DNA from: Stramonita haemastoma
Taxonomy: Eukaryota > Mollusca > Gastropoda > Neogastropoda > Muricidae
Direction of reading: 5' to 3'
NCBI GenBank assembly: GCA_030674155.1
Contig: CM060323.1
Coordinates: 43,217,011 to 43,281,010 of the forward strand
Length of the DNA: 64,000 bases
The notes below the pieces were generated by a model. It was given only the letters and a program-made list of their open reading frames with translations, ran no database searches and was not told the origin of the DNA. The position numbers were made by a program, and so were the translations under genes. Positions 1 through 27,736 of this stretch are shown here, in pieces. How positions within the stretch are numbered: position 1 is the stretch's first letter; each line of letters begins with the position of its first letter.

Positions 1-40
1 GTGTGTGTGTGTGTGTGTGGTGTGTGTGTGTGTGTGTGTG
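1..40. repeat. (GT)n microsatellite at left edge
   Basis: Nearly uninterrupted GT dinucleotide, cut by the window edge. No coding potential. Confidence 0.95.
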
Positions 41-214
41 ATGCTGAGCGCGTGCGCACAGATTGCGTACAGACAGCGTTCGCGTTTTATGACCCAATGT
101 GCACAAGCATGTATGTACTTGCATTGAGAATAATGTGTCAGCGGATGACATAAACAAACTGAACTAAGAGAGGAATGCCTGGGAGAAGAAGGAAGAAAGA
201 AGGAAGAGGGTTTT

Positions 215-505
215 GGAGTTAACAGTTCTTTTTCCAACACTCAGACAATTATAACCTAATTATTCTTGTTTGTCACAATATGAGCGAAAATGTGTTCCGC
301 TGCTGTAAAGCGCCTGACAAGTCGGGCCCAGCGTATCCAACTTCAACATGGGAGAGAGTTATCTTTTTAGTCTTTTTTTTTTTTTTTTTTTTTGGGGGGG
401 GGGGGGCAGGAGAATAGACCAGGATGCAGAATAGACAAAGGTGGGACAGGGGGAAAGGAACGAGACAGAACAAAGAGAGGACGAAAAGAGGGACTCATTG
501 GGCCT
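215..505 (-). repeat. Dispersed repeat family F, copy 1
   Basis: The reverse complement matches copies at 29.75-30.13, 34.01-34.35 and 56.13-56.44 kb. Shared blocks include a segment with ACTCAGACA, a segment reading GGGCCCAGCGTATCCAACTT, and a purine-rich stretch of GGGACAGGG/GAAAGGA type. A T17/G14 homopolymer pair (about 374-406) interrupts it. The best copies carry TATAAATAGC. The class is unknown; there is no coding capacity. Confidence 0.6.
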
Positions 506-1320
506 AGTTATATTAGGTGGAGGAAATCGAAAAGAAATGGAAGAGAAAGGCCTTTGTACAATACCTGATATTGCAGAGGAAGCAAGTGGTTCTCATTATG
601 GGGAGAGTGTGTCAGAATGTTCAGGAGTGTTGAACATGAGGATGAGTGCTGTGAACCACGGAAAACAAATAGGCCGGTAGCATCCAACTTATTACGTCTG
701 ATGTTATGACGTGCTCCAAAACTTAAATGAATTTTTTTTTTACAAAAAAATACAAAGAAATTCTGCAATATAGTCAAAGACGTTAAAGACATGACAAAAC
801 CTACAGCAGAAGAAAATTTTAACATGGGCGTATCATGACTGTCCATTTATGAAAGGTAGTGTAACAATTAGTGATCTCTGGGCTGAATATGCATAATGTA
901 TGTTATGTTGTGAAATCATTCCATAATGTGGCAACCGTCATGGAATGATTTTATGATGTTATGATGATCATTGCGTTGCATGTCTTGTTTGAAAGCTGTT
1001 TGTTTCATCCCAAGCCGCTGCTCCAATGAGGAAGGGCTTAAAACCTACAGCATTAAATACAAAGTGGGACTGACGTGCTTTCGATGTTTTATAGGAGCTT
1101 CGGCTCGTGCAGCACTGCGGTGCTTGACGGGCCGTTCTCTCTTGTTGCTTCAACAGAATTGTTTATTTTTGGGGTGGCCTGAGGCGCTGAAGTGGGAGGA
1201 GACTTTCTGTCTTCTGGCTTCTGTCCACAGTCCCTTAAATCGGAGTTCTTCTGCTGGGACTATAATATAATTTCAACAACTTCGATGTTCAGTTTTTCAT
1301 GTTACGGTTTTGTGCATGTA

Positions 1321-1324
1321 CTCT

Positions 1325-1365
<41 letters not shown>

Positions 1366-1390
1366 CCTCTCTCTCTCTCTCTCTCTCTCT
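1321..1390. repeat. (CT)n microsatellite abutting a SINE
   Basis: An imperfect CT tract that ends exactly where the tRNA-like head of SINE-A begins. The same juxtaposition recurs at 44.4 kb. Confidence 0.95.
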
Positions 1391-1722
1391 GGCGGGATAG
1401 CCTCGTGGTCAGAACATTGCACTCGCAATTTGACGACCCGGGTTCGGTTCCCGTTCGATGGGATTTTTCCCCTGGAGTTAACATCAGTACTGACTCCACT
1501 CTCCCCAAAAGTTCTTCGGATGATATTTTAAACCGAGGCCCCGTGCGAACGTACGCAGAACATCTTGCACACACATTAAACCCTGTTCCGCTTCTTGTAA
1601 GAGTAGGCCATTGTGTGCCGGTGGGAACAGATGACAAGATTTACAAACTGCATACACACGGGGATTGGATGTAAAAAAAAAAAAGCACGAGTGTTTATTC
1701 CATTATCCTCAATATGAAAAAA
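1391..1722 (+). mobile_element. SINE-A, tRNA-derived, full-length copy
   Basis: The head contains a Pol III A-box-like block (GATAGCCTCGTGGTCAGAAC) and a B-box-like block (GGGTTCGGTTCCC). A conserved body follows (GTTAACATCAGTACTGACTC; GTAAGAGTAGGCCATTGTG; CATACACACGGGGATTGGAT). The tail has an A-run and a sequence of the AGTGTTTATTCCATTATCCTC type. At least ten other full or partial copies in the window share this order. It sits between two CT tracts, upstream of the LINE. Confidence 0.85.
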
Positions 1723-1841
1723 TATATCTCTGTCCCTCTTAAGTTAGGTTGCCATCGTTAATGATAGTCCTACTCAGGGCAAGGATTGGACGAGAAAAAA
1801 AGATATGCCAATACTTATCTTTAGCCCTTGGAAATAAACAT

Positions 1842-1885
<44 letters not shown>

Positions 1886-1902
1886 CTCTCTCCTCTCTCT
1901 AG
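1842..1902. repeat. (CT)n tract at the 5' junction of the LINE
   Basis: The CT tract stops at about 1902, where the LINE 5' region begins. A second CT tract starts at 7164, right after the LINE 3' end, so the LINE looks inserted into, or bounded by, one microsatellite. Confidence 0.9.
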
Positions 1903-2133
1903 GGGGGCGTGAACTGGAGTGTCATACGTGCACAACGGGCTTTGACACCTCTGCACTTATTTCAAAAGTACCAGGGACTGCTGCAGTACTGCAAGTCGAT
2001 ACTCTGCCAGGAGTCCAATAACGAACCATGCCTTCGGCACCGTTGGTCTTCAGGGGGGCTTGTGGCTGCTTTTACCGATATTCCTGGCCTTCATGTCACG
2101 TAGGGCGAAGGAAAAAGCAGCTATGAAATCGCC

Positions 2134-3054
2134 ATGCTGTCACCGCGTCGCCGACTGGACGGTGTAGCCCTTGGGTTACTCCTTACCCTGTTATTTTGGG
2201 GTGGGACACTTCTTCAGTGCGGAGATGTGGAGAGGAACCCTGGGCCTGTGCCTCCACGACCTGAAGCCCTGAAGCAGAGCGTGCTGACCAGCGGCGGACG
2301 GAGGAGCAGCATGGCCAAGACACGCAGCGCTTCAGACAGTGGCCGTCCATCAGCCTCTCCCCCACCTTCTGCCTAGGATGCTTCTTCCTTTGAAGAACTC
2401 AAGGACATGCTGAGGACAATGGACAGTACCATGAATGCCAGGTTTGGTAAGGTGGAGCAAGGCCTTCAGGACCTTAATGATAAGTTTTCAGTCCTCAGGG
2501 AGGAGGTGATGGGTCTGCGGGAGGAGGTGAGTGTGCTGCGTGACCAGAATAGCGAGCTGACAAAGACAAACACAAACACGGAACTGATAAACAGGATTGA
2601 CATGCTGGAGAAAAAGACTGACGATTTGGAAGGAAGATCAAAACGTAACAATTTGATTTTCTATGGCATAGACAGTAAGTCAGGTGAAGCAAAAGAAGAC
2701 TGTGAAGGAATTATTCAAGACTTACTGACTGACAAACTGGACATGACTCAGAACGTTGACTTTGACAGAGTACATCGACTTGGTAACAAACCAGATGCCC
2801 CAATAATTGCCAGATGCACTTTCTATAAGGACAAGCTGCTAATCCTCAGAGAGAAAAGGAGGTTGAAGGGCAGTAATGTCTTTGTCGGTGAGGATTTTTC
2901 CTCCAGTGTGGGAGAAATAAGGCAAAAGCTATCCCCCCATCTGAAGAAGGCAAGAAGCGATGGTCAGAAAGCCTTTATGGTTTTTGATCATCTTGTCATT
3001 GACAACAAAAAGTTCTTCCTGGATGATCTTGGTCAGCTGAGAGGACCAAGCTAG
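2134..3054 (+). pseudogene. LINE ORF1 protein, N-terminal 2A skipping motif, one internal stop
   Basis: One reading frame, interrupted by TAG at 2374. Residues 1-37 are a basic start (SPRRR), a hydrophobic stretch (LGLLLTLLFW) and then GDVERNPGP, matching the 2A consensus D-x-E-x-N-P-G-P in which the ribosome skips the last Gly-Pro bond. A Ser/Pro/Arg-rich linker follows to residue 80. After the stop comes a heptad-like coiled coil (about residues 95-165; EEVMGLREEVSVLRDQN). Next is an L1-ORF1p-like RNA-binding region with NNLIFYGI, a DRVHRLG block and a basic KRRLKGSNVFVGEDF block. ORF1 proteins of this type bind element RNA as trimers. Frame identity on both sides of the stop shows it is a single ORF. 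It ends in TAG at 3052. Confidence 0.85.
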
Positions 3055-6000
3055 GAAAATGGCCGGCCCTTTGTTTCGTGCCAATTTTGTCCAGGGGACC
3101 CAGATACAGATGAGAAGGGTAGCAAACAATTTGCAACACCGCTTAAGCAACAGTTTGTAAATACTGCACGTGCTCACAAGCCTATTGCCCAGTGCCACAG
3201 GCATGGGTTGGCAGATGATGTTGAGCACGTGAAAATCACGAGGGCAAAGCCTGTTGACAAAGCTGACAAGGAGTTTGTGTCATGTGGAAATGAAAGTGTG
3301 TTGTCAGTTGTTGATGAAAGGAATGAGAATGAAAGTGTGATGTCAGTTGTTGATGAAATAAATGAGAATGAAAGTGTGATGTCAGTTGTTGATGAAATAA
3401 ATGAGAATGAAAATGTGATGTCAGATGTTGATGAAAGGAATGAGAATGAAAGTGTGATGTCAGTTGTTGATGAAATAAATGAGAAGGAAAATGTGATGTC
3501 ATTGTTGATGAAAGGAATGAGAATGAAAGTGTGATGTCAGTTGTTGATGGAGTGTGTGGGTGTGAGGGTGTGTTGTCAGTTGATGAAAGTGTTCAGATGA
3601 GTTTTGATGACCCACCCACTATTGAAAATAAGCCTTCTTTTTCTTTTATGTCATGGAATGTAAATGGTTTGTTTTCCAAAATGAGAGATAATGATTTTGT
3701 CTCTTTTGTCTGCAGTTTTGATTTTGTGTGTTTAGTTGAGTCCTTTATGGATACAGTCGATTGCAATATTTTTCATGGTTATGATGTTTACTGCAAACCT
3801 GCCATAAAATTTTCCAAACAAGGAAGACGTTCTGGTGGCATAGTGTGTTTAATAAAAAGTTGTTTTAGTTCATATGTGAAGATGGTTGATACAAAGTATG
3901 TTAATATCTGTGTGTTTCATATGGATAGAAAACTTTTTGGGACACTGAAAGATGTGTTTTATGTTTGTACATATGTTCCACCTGAGGGATCTCCTTTCTA
4001 TACACACTTTGATCTGAACAATGGAATTCATGAACTTGAAGAATGTTTAACTGATATTTTGTTACAAGATGATGTATATGTGATTCTTTGTGGTGACTTG
4101 AATGGCAGAACATCAAACATTTCTTTGAACTCTTCTGGTGATTTAGGTTTAGACATTCAAACCAGTCTCTTATTGCTAGTCGTTGTTCAGAAGATAATTG
4201 CTTGAACACTTATGGAAAAATGCTTTTGAATATGTGTACCGCTCTAGATTTATGTATTTTAAATGGTGTATGTAATGGCAACCTTGAAGGTCGCTACACA
4301 TACATCTCTGATTTTGGAAGCAGCCTAAATGATTATTTTATGTTTTCAAGTGAGCTTTTTTCCCTTGTGTATGATACATGTAAAATGTGTATTGTTGAAC
4401 GGATCGATTCTGATCATATGCCATTAACATGCAGTGTGGTTTTTCCTAATGAAAATGTATATTTTAGAGATATAGCAGTAGATGATCAGATATTAGAAAA
4501 GTTAGTATGGAATAATGAAAATGTTGAACTCTTTAGCCAGCTTCTGAATACAGAACAGTCTCAAACAAGAATTAATAGTGCTATTGATTTAATTGATGTT
4601 GATGTAAGCAGTGCACTTGAGGTATTTAATAAATGTATGCAAGAATGTGCAGAGTGTATGAAGATGTCTGTTCATGTTAATAGAAATAATAGTAAACAAT
4701 GCAATGACTGGTTTGATCAGGAATGTAGAATTAATAGGAAGAATGTCAGGAGAATGTTACGTAAATATCGCCGAACCAAAAATGTTAAAGATCGTCACGA
4801 ATATAGAAAATGTAGACGTGAGTATAAAAAATTTATTGGATAGAAAACGAAAACAGTATAATCAGGCGTTATTATCTAATCTTGTTAACGCAATTCGAGA
4901 TCAAAGAGAGTTTTGGAGTAATGTTAAAAAAGCGTCTTTTAAAAGAAAGCAACCTAGAAATGAAATAAGTCTTGATGTTTGGTTTCACCATTTTCAAACC
5001 CTTTTAGAAAAAAGGAGACAACCACTGAAAACTTACTCGTAGATATTGAAAGTGATGGGGACGATGACTACATCAATCGTCCAATTTCCAGAGAAGAAGT
5101 CCTTTGTGCACTGAGAAAGTTAAAATCTGGTAAAGCTCCTGGGCCTGATGGTATTATCAGTGAAAAATATATAAGAATTCAAATGATCAGGTTGTACTGT
5201 TTTTTGTGGCTTTTTTCAATGCTTTATTTGATAGGGGTATCTATCCTCAGAGCTGGACTGAATCCATTGTTTTACCTCTGTTTAAAAAGGGTGATCTTAA
5301 TAATCCAAATAATTATCGTGGTATATCTTTGAGTAACATAAGTAGCCAATTGTTTAGTACTATCATAAATGGTAGAAATACAGGAATGGGTAGAATATAA
5401 TAACATCACTGGTGATCATCAGGCGGGTTTTAAAAAGGCTATTCCACTGTTGACCATATGTTTGCACTTCTCGCATTGGTACAAAAACAATTTTCCTTGA
5501 AAAGAAAACTCTATGTAGCTTTCATTGATTTTGAAAAAGTGTTGGATACTGTTAATAGACATCTGTTATGGCCTATATTGTTGAAAAATGGAGTCAAAGG
5601 TAAATTATATAAATGTATACAAAGCATGTATGACACTGTGAAATGTAGAGTTAGAAGTGGTGCACAACTGACAGACTGTATTAATTGTACAACCGGGTAA
5701 AGCAAGGTGATGTATGTAGCCCTGTTCTATTTTCCCTTTTTATCAATGAACTTGCTGTGAATGTTATTGCTAATGGTAGACATGGTGCCACAAATTTCTT
5801 ATGATGATTTGGAATTGTTTATTCTTTTGCTGGCAGATGACGTTGTATTGTTATGGAAACTGTTGTCAGTTTACAGACCCAACTGAATAACTTGCAGCCT
5901 GCTGTCTCTTCTCTTCAGCTTAAAGTAAATATGACTAAAAGTAATATCATTGTGTTCAGGAAAGGAGGTTACTTGAGTGTGAGAGAAAGATGGGTGTATG

Positions 6001-7001
6001 GTGATACTATTATGCCAGTTGTCAATGTTTATAAGTATTTAGGAATTCATTTTAGCATGCGTTTAAGCTTTGTTTCTGCTTGTAAAGATCTCTCACATAA
6101 GGCAAAACATGCATTGATATGTATCATGAAACGGCTATCTTCTTTACAAAATACATCTTTAAAGTTATTCCTAAAATTATTTGATGCTCAATTCAACCTA
6201 TTGCACAGTATGGATCTGAACTATGGGGTTTAAGTAATGCAGCTAGTCAGTGTGAGTCCTTGCATTTGTATGCTTTGAAAAGATTTTTATGTGTCGAAAG
6301 GCGTACTCCTAATGATTTTGTCTATGGGAAACGAATAGATATCCAATTTACATAAATTCTGCTATTCAAACCATACGTTATTGGCTTTAGACTTTTACAA
6401 ATGGACGAAGCAAGAATTCCTTTAAGGGCTTACAAAATGTTGTACGAATTAGATATTACAGGAAAAAAATAACTGGGTTACTGATGTGCGTGTCTGTCTA
6501 TGTAAACATGGATTTGGTGATGTTTGGCTGAATCAAGGTGTTGGTAGTGTAAGCAGTTTTGTTCATTTTTTACGTCAACGTTTGATTGATAGTAAATGGC
6601 AAGACTGGGATGATCACATTCAAAGTAGTGAACGATTTAGTCTGTACAGAACTTTTTCCAGTTCACATGAATTGAAATTATATTTGACTCTTGATAAGGA
6701 TTTACACTTGAAATATGTAATGACTAGATTTAGATTAGGTGTGTCTGATTTGACAACGCATTACTTTAGATATAAAGACTTTAACGATAGTGATTTGATT
6801 TGTCCCATTATGCAAAACAGATAGGGAAGATGAAGTTCACTTTGTACTAATGCTGTCCAGCTATCAGGATATTAGACAGAAATATATATTGCCAAAATAT
6901 TACTTACAACCATGTGTTTTCAAACTAAGTTTACTTATGTCATCTGTTCGACACAAGGATGTATGGAATTTGTCTCTTTTTCTGTTAAAGGCGTTTAGTT
7001 G
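3055..7001 (+). pseudogene. LINE ORF2: endonuclease plus reverse transcriptase, multiple frameshifts
   Basis: Reading continues in the ORF1 frame directly after its TAG, with a Cys-x2-Cys ... Cys-x3-His block (about 3079-3200) and then a 13-residue tandem repeat. A one-base loss in the last repeat unit changes frame. The apurinic-type endonuclease follows: MSWNVNG (about 3650), GDLNGR (about 4092), and SDHMPL (about 4407) after another shift. RT blocks: LKSGKAPGPDG (about 5122), FKKGDLNNPNNYRGIS (about 5280), FIDFEKVLD (about 5521), GVKQGDVCSP (about 5695), LADDV (about 5830, replacing Y/F-ADD). The C-terminal zone has CP...EDEVHF (about 6800-6845). At least six frame changes separate the blocks. 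It is a dead copy; the original function was target-primed reverse transcription. Confidence 0.88.
3289..3545 (+). repeat. 39-bp in-frame tandem repeat in the ORF2 N-terminal linker
   Basis: About six to seven units encoding variants of NENESVMSVVDEI. Units are 39 bp (13 codons), so copy number can vary without loss of frame. The penultimate unit lacks one G (TCATTG instead of TCAGTTG), which produces the frame change into the endonuclease. Confidence 0.85.
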
Positions 7002-7163
7002 AGGGAAATCGCCACATCATAGTCATGATTCTTGTCACAAACCTATTATAACCAAATTATTGTTTTGTTTATGGGATATTTATCGTTTTTTTCATGTGTA
7101 TGTTTTGTTCACTATTCCCTCATGAGGGGCTATGGCCTAATGAATAAAACATCCGAATCCGAA

Positions 7164-7164
7164 T

Positions 7165-7206
<42 letters not shown>

Positions 7207-7223
7207 ATACACACACACACACA
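7164..7223. repeat. (CT)n followed by (CA)n at the LINE 3' junction
   Basis: A compound microsatellite directly after the LINE 3' terminus; counterpart of the CT tract at 1842-1902. Confidence 0.9.
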
Positions 7224-7230
7224 GAGAATT

Positions 7231-7325
7231 TTTAGATGGCTTGATGACCCCCCCCCCCCCCCCCCCTCCAAATTTTTTTGATTGAGTATGCCATCTGGAA
7301 ATATTAAATAAAAAAAAAAAAAAAG
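7231..7325 (+). mobile_element. 3' end of a second LINE/SINE family
   Basis: Blocks ATGGCTTGATGA, AATTT..TTG and CCATCTGGAAAT plus an A-rich tail match 28428-28505, where the tail is a (TTTGA)n-like repeat. A poly-C run (7248-7266) interrupts this copy. Too short to classify. Confidence 0.5.
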
Positions 7326-7877
7326 TTTGACGTTGACACAAAAATATCCTTGTTTCTCTTTTCTATTTAATTTGTCTACCTATTTCTCTGTATGCGTTCT
7401 TTACTTTGCTCTGCGGCGTCTATGTCTACATTAGCCTACAGGCCGTCATGTACACTTAGCTATCCTACAGGTTGTGTAAAGGAAGACAACTCTGCTTAGT
7501 TTTCGATCTAGACAGCCCATAGGCTAAATAGCTGATTTAGCATAAGCCTAACGCTCATTTTGAGAAAATACACTGGACACACATGTTTAGTTCACGTTCA
7601 GTCCCTAAATGGGATGGCTCCTCTGGGACTTGATATAATCTCTCCATCTAGGCACAAGACCGCATATCAGACGACAGGAAAGTGAGTCGCTTGATATAAG
7701 CCAATCAGAAGACTGATAAGAAAGCAACGCGCGAAAACTGGAGGCGAAGGTCGTGTTGGGTCGTGAGTAGACCTAAAGCAGACGCATTACAATAGGCTAG
7801 GTTTAGCCAAACTGTGCAACTCTGCAAAGTGTACCTGGTTGGGAAACGGGTGTTTTTGACCTGAAGAAGTGGGCAGT

Positions 7878-24150
<16,273 letters not shown>

Positions 24151-25189
24151 GAAACGACAGATGTGGCTTTGGGGGGGGGGTGTGTGTGTGTGTTGTTTTT
24201 TTTTTTTTTTTTCATTTTTGTTGTGCTACAGAAAGAATCCTTCCTGTCATAATGTTGTGTTCAGTTGTTACACAAGAAGGCATAGCATCTAGAGTGTGTG
24301 TGTGTGTGGAATACTGTTGATGCTTAGCAGTGAATATTGATGGGAACACGAGATGTGTCAGAATTTGGCACCTTTTTTTTCACCTTTTTTTTTAAAATCC
24401 AAATCATTGAGCTCAGTGGTTCTGTACCTTTCATTGTTATTGTTGCATTTTTTATATGAAGTGAGGCATTTGTTAAGCAAAAAAAAAAAAAAAGAAGACA
24501 TTTGGCTTGTAGGACTCCATCTTCAATTTCCAGATTGTTCAGCTTCTGGTGTTACTGGGGAAAAAGAAGACTTGTACTTTGTTATTTATTGAAACATGAT
24601 AAAACCAGTCAAGGTTTGGATTGGACAAATCATCGGAGACAGAAGTGGAGGGAAGGTTTTGTTTTTAGGAAATTGCGTTTTGCTTTTGAAACACACAGGA
24701 CCTTGGTGGTAGAATGTAGTGATGAAAGAGTGAAGATAATGAAGCAGAAAAATGGCCTTGGATTTGGTAACGAAAAGTTCAGAAGGGGGTACTTTTGAGC
24801 TATGGGAAGGCTTTTGGCTGAAAGAAACATGAAAGCATTTGATGCAAGTGTGGAATAAAAGTGGAGTGGTTTGCTTAAATGCTAAAAGGATACTTTTGGG
24901 TGAAAAATGTTGCCATGAAGAAAAAGCAAAGTTTTCCATGGAGATTGTTGCTGGGGTGAAAAAAGCCTAATATGATGGGCAGGATAACGGAAGCTGAAAG
25001 AGATGGGTGGCATGAATGGGTTGTTGGAGTGAGACCCATTCCAGAAAAGTTGTCTAGTGCAATAACACTACACCCTTCAGTGGGAGTACTGGTTATTCTG
25101 CAATCATCCTCTCATCACCAAGACCTGTGATACTGATCTTTCCTTTTTTAAATGAGCCAGATAGGCTATTTTTACATTTGTTTTTACAA

Positions 25190-25195
25190 AATAAA
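25190..25195 (+). promoter_or_regulatory. Candidate vasa polyadenylation signal
   Basis: AATAAA about 1.04 kb after the stop codon, followed by a T-rich stretch (25228-25240). The interval 24151-25189 shows no other gene and would be 3' UTR. Confidence 0.45.
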
Positions 25196-25314
25196 TCCAA
25201 AGTCCATATCTGTGGTGATGTGGTTTTTTTTTTCTTTGTCTGAAAGTTGAAAGACTGGAACTATCAGATTGACATTAGAACAGGATGTGTTCACTGCAGA
25301 TCTGTGTGGGAGGG

Positions 25315-25598
25315 GTTAAGTTAAGTCGTCCCGAGCCTAAGGCTCATCAGGCCGGTGCTTATCCCGTTTCTGTGGCGTTAAGCGACTGAGAGTCATAGAC
25401 TCCCCCTGGGTAGGACGCTAGTCTATCGCAGGGTTAACCCCCAACACAAGGTTGGTACCCCTTTTACACCTGGGTGGGGTGAGAAAATAGCCGTAAAGTG
25501 CCTTTTCCAAGGGCACAACGCCATAGTCGAAAGCTGGGATCGAACCCGCAACCTTTAGATTACGAGTCCCAACGCCCTAACCACTGACTACAGTGGTG
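25315..25598 (-). mobile_element. SINE-B, copy 3
   Basis: Same order of blocks as the copy at 20.9 kb; small deletions in the 3' hairpin region. Confidence 0.9.
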
Positions 25599-25719
25599 GC
25601 ATGGGAGGGGTTGTGTGTTTCTATCCCCTCTTCTCTGCACTCCTGTACTGGGTGCCTGGTCTTCTCCTTTGCTTGCAACTCCAGGTCTGACCTCAACCAA
25701 CACCGTCCAACTTCAGAGC

Positions 25720-26030
25720 AGTTCATTTTTTTGTGTGTACAGGATGCATGCTGGGGGCATTTGTTTCCATAACCTACCAGATGCTGAGATGAATTCTGGG
25801 AACTTACATGCATGTTTGATCATGTGTATATACATGGAGGGAATTGAGGCACTGGCAGATCTGCACCTTGGGTTGATCTGGGATATTATAAAAAATGTTA
25901 AAAAATCCCCACCTTTTTAACTCACCAGATGCAGCTGCCAAGATTAAACCCACAACTTCATGGACCCATAAGATTGAAGTAACTGTTTTAATTGCCAGAG
26001 CATCTGTCACTGTGTTTATGAAATAAGTGT
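25720..26030 (-). mobile_element. SINE-D, copy 2
   Basis: Shares GATGCTGAGATGAATTCTGG, GGCACTGGCAGATCTGCAC and a tRNA-like head end (TTAAACCCACAACTTCATGG on +) with 9450-9780. Confidence 0.55.
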
Positions 26031-26429
26031 TACGCCCATCCACCAGATCCCTTAGGGCTTTTGGTGTTTAAAAAAAAAAAAAAAATGAATGTAAGTGTAT
26101 TCAAAAGAATGATTTTAACAAGTAAAGTAAGAGCTTCTAGGTTCAATTCCTGGCCTTACTCTTTCTTCCCAGTTTGATGTGAAAACTGAACTGACTGTCA
26201 AAGTCCTTACGGATGAGCGTTACAAACTTCCCCCTCACAGCGCACCTATCCTGCACAAGTCATCCACAGCTAAAATTAGCGTGCCGTCTTTGTACCCCCA
26301 TACCCCTCTTTTTTTCCACCCTCCCCCCACCACTGTGTCTCAAACCATTGCACATTTGCAGGGAAGGCCTTAAGAAGTGGATGGTTGGAAAGAGGGCAAA
26401 GCTTATGACAGACAAGCACGCTGCATGTG

Positions 26430-26531
26430 GAAACATATTTATGCAACTGCATACACACGGGGACTGGATGAAAAAAAGCATACGAGTGCTTATCCCATTA
26501 TCCTCGATGTAAAAGAATAAATAAATAAATA
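26430..26531 (+). mobile_element. SINE-A 3' end fragment
   Basis: GCATACACACGGGGACTGGA, GTGCTTATCCCATTATCCTC and tail AATAAATAAATAAAT. A tRNA-type B-box scrap (GGTTCAATTCCTGG at about 26140) lies upstream and may belong to a different SINE. Confidence 0.75.
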
Positions 26532-26949
26532 GGCTCACCTCGCGAGAGTAAATTCAGACTGCAAATTTGAACACCTCAAAAAGGATGAACAGTTGACTAG
26601 ATACAAAAATATTGAAGTTTGATCATGAAACATTAAGATTACAATTCTGGCTCTAACCCTGGCTTTGACAAAGTCAAATTTATCTGAAAGGAAAATTGTG
26701 ATCAAGTTACGTCACTGGTGTGAGAGTTACCACTCTCAATACGAAACGGAACATCTGACATGAACATCCAATCCAGCTGTTATAACTCCTACCAGATCAA
26801 ACATACTGATTCAAATCTACTTCTTCACAAGAGAACGCTACATGAATACACATGAATATAGCATGAGGAATTCTGCAAACATATCACAAAGCATGAAAAG
26901 TTGAAACAAAATCTGTGTGGTCACTTTTCTCCACTGTACGGCCACGCTA

Positions 26950-27080
26950 TATCAGGGTTTCGTACGGTCTTGAAAGTCCTTGAATTTTAGAGCCCTTCTT
27001 CAAGGCCTTGAAAGTCCTTGAAAATCTGGCATATGCCCCCAGGTGCTTGAAAAAGTGCTTGAATTTTACTTTTACCATAG
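26950..27080. repeat. CTTGAAAGTCCTTGAATTTT repeat
   Basis: Several internal repeats of CTTGAAAGTCCTTGAA. Related words recur at 29660-29735 (CCTTGAAAGTTCTTGAATTT), near GTATGAACCC, a rough inverted match of GGGTTTCGTACGG at 26955. These may be two ends of a fragmented DNA element; speculative. Confidence 0.35.
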
Positions 27081-27534
27081 ACTAAGAGGAATTAAGAGAG
27101 AGCGAGAAAGGTAGGCATGGTAAGATCAGGCATGGTACTCTGCAAATTCATGGAAATCTGCCAAAAGTAAAAAAAAAGTAGTAGAAAAAAAGAACCCAAC
27201 AAAGCAGGTCAAGGGAACTAACTCCTCAATGCTGGTTAGTAATTACTTCCCTTCTCTGCTTATGTCACAAGGCTATCCAAGGCCTTAGTAGGCCTTGCAA
27301 GAGAACTTTTTCTGTTGAAAGACCATGTGTATCAATAATGGGTGTCAAGTTTTATTATAAGGATGGACTAGCAGCTTAATATAAAGCAGAAAGGGGAGGA
27401 GAGAGGGGGAGGGGCTTTCACTGACTTCCATTTGGGGTCAGAGATCAATGCTTACACAACAGTCAGCAGGCCACCAGCCTCCCCTTTTTCATGTAGAGAC
27501 CCCCCCCCAACACACTCTCTCTCTCATTCACCCT

Positions 27535-27544
27535 CTCTGTCTGG

Positions 27545-27576
<32 letters not shown>

Positions 27577-27638
27577 GCTTATCTATTATCCTCGAATAAA
27601 AGACTTTGCCTTGCCTTGCCTTGCCTTGCCTTGCCTTG

Positions 27639-27736
<98 letters not shown>

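Larger units (their letters stand above)
1903..7163 (+). mobile_element. Degraded non-LTR retrotransposon (CR1/L2-like) with 2A-bearing ORF1
   Basis: The order is 5' region, ORF1 (leader plus 2A, coiled coil, L1-ORF1p-like domain), ORF2 (apurinic-type endonuclease then reverse transcriptase), and a short 3' UTR. The 3' UTR has a palindrome (CCCTCATGAGGG) followed by AATAAAACATCCGAATCCGAA. There is no RNase H domain. Endonuclease plus RT plus a C-terminal Cys motif followed by EDEVHF is the layout of the CR1/L2 group; the clade is inferred from motifs only. ORF1 has one internal stop and ORF2 has several frameshifts, so this copy is inactive. About 5.3 kb suggests it is close to full length. 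Confidence 0.9.
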
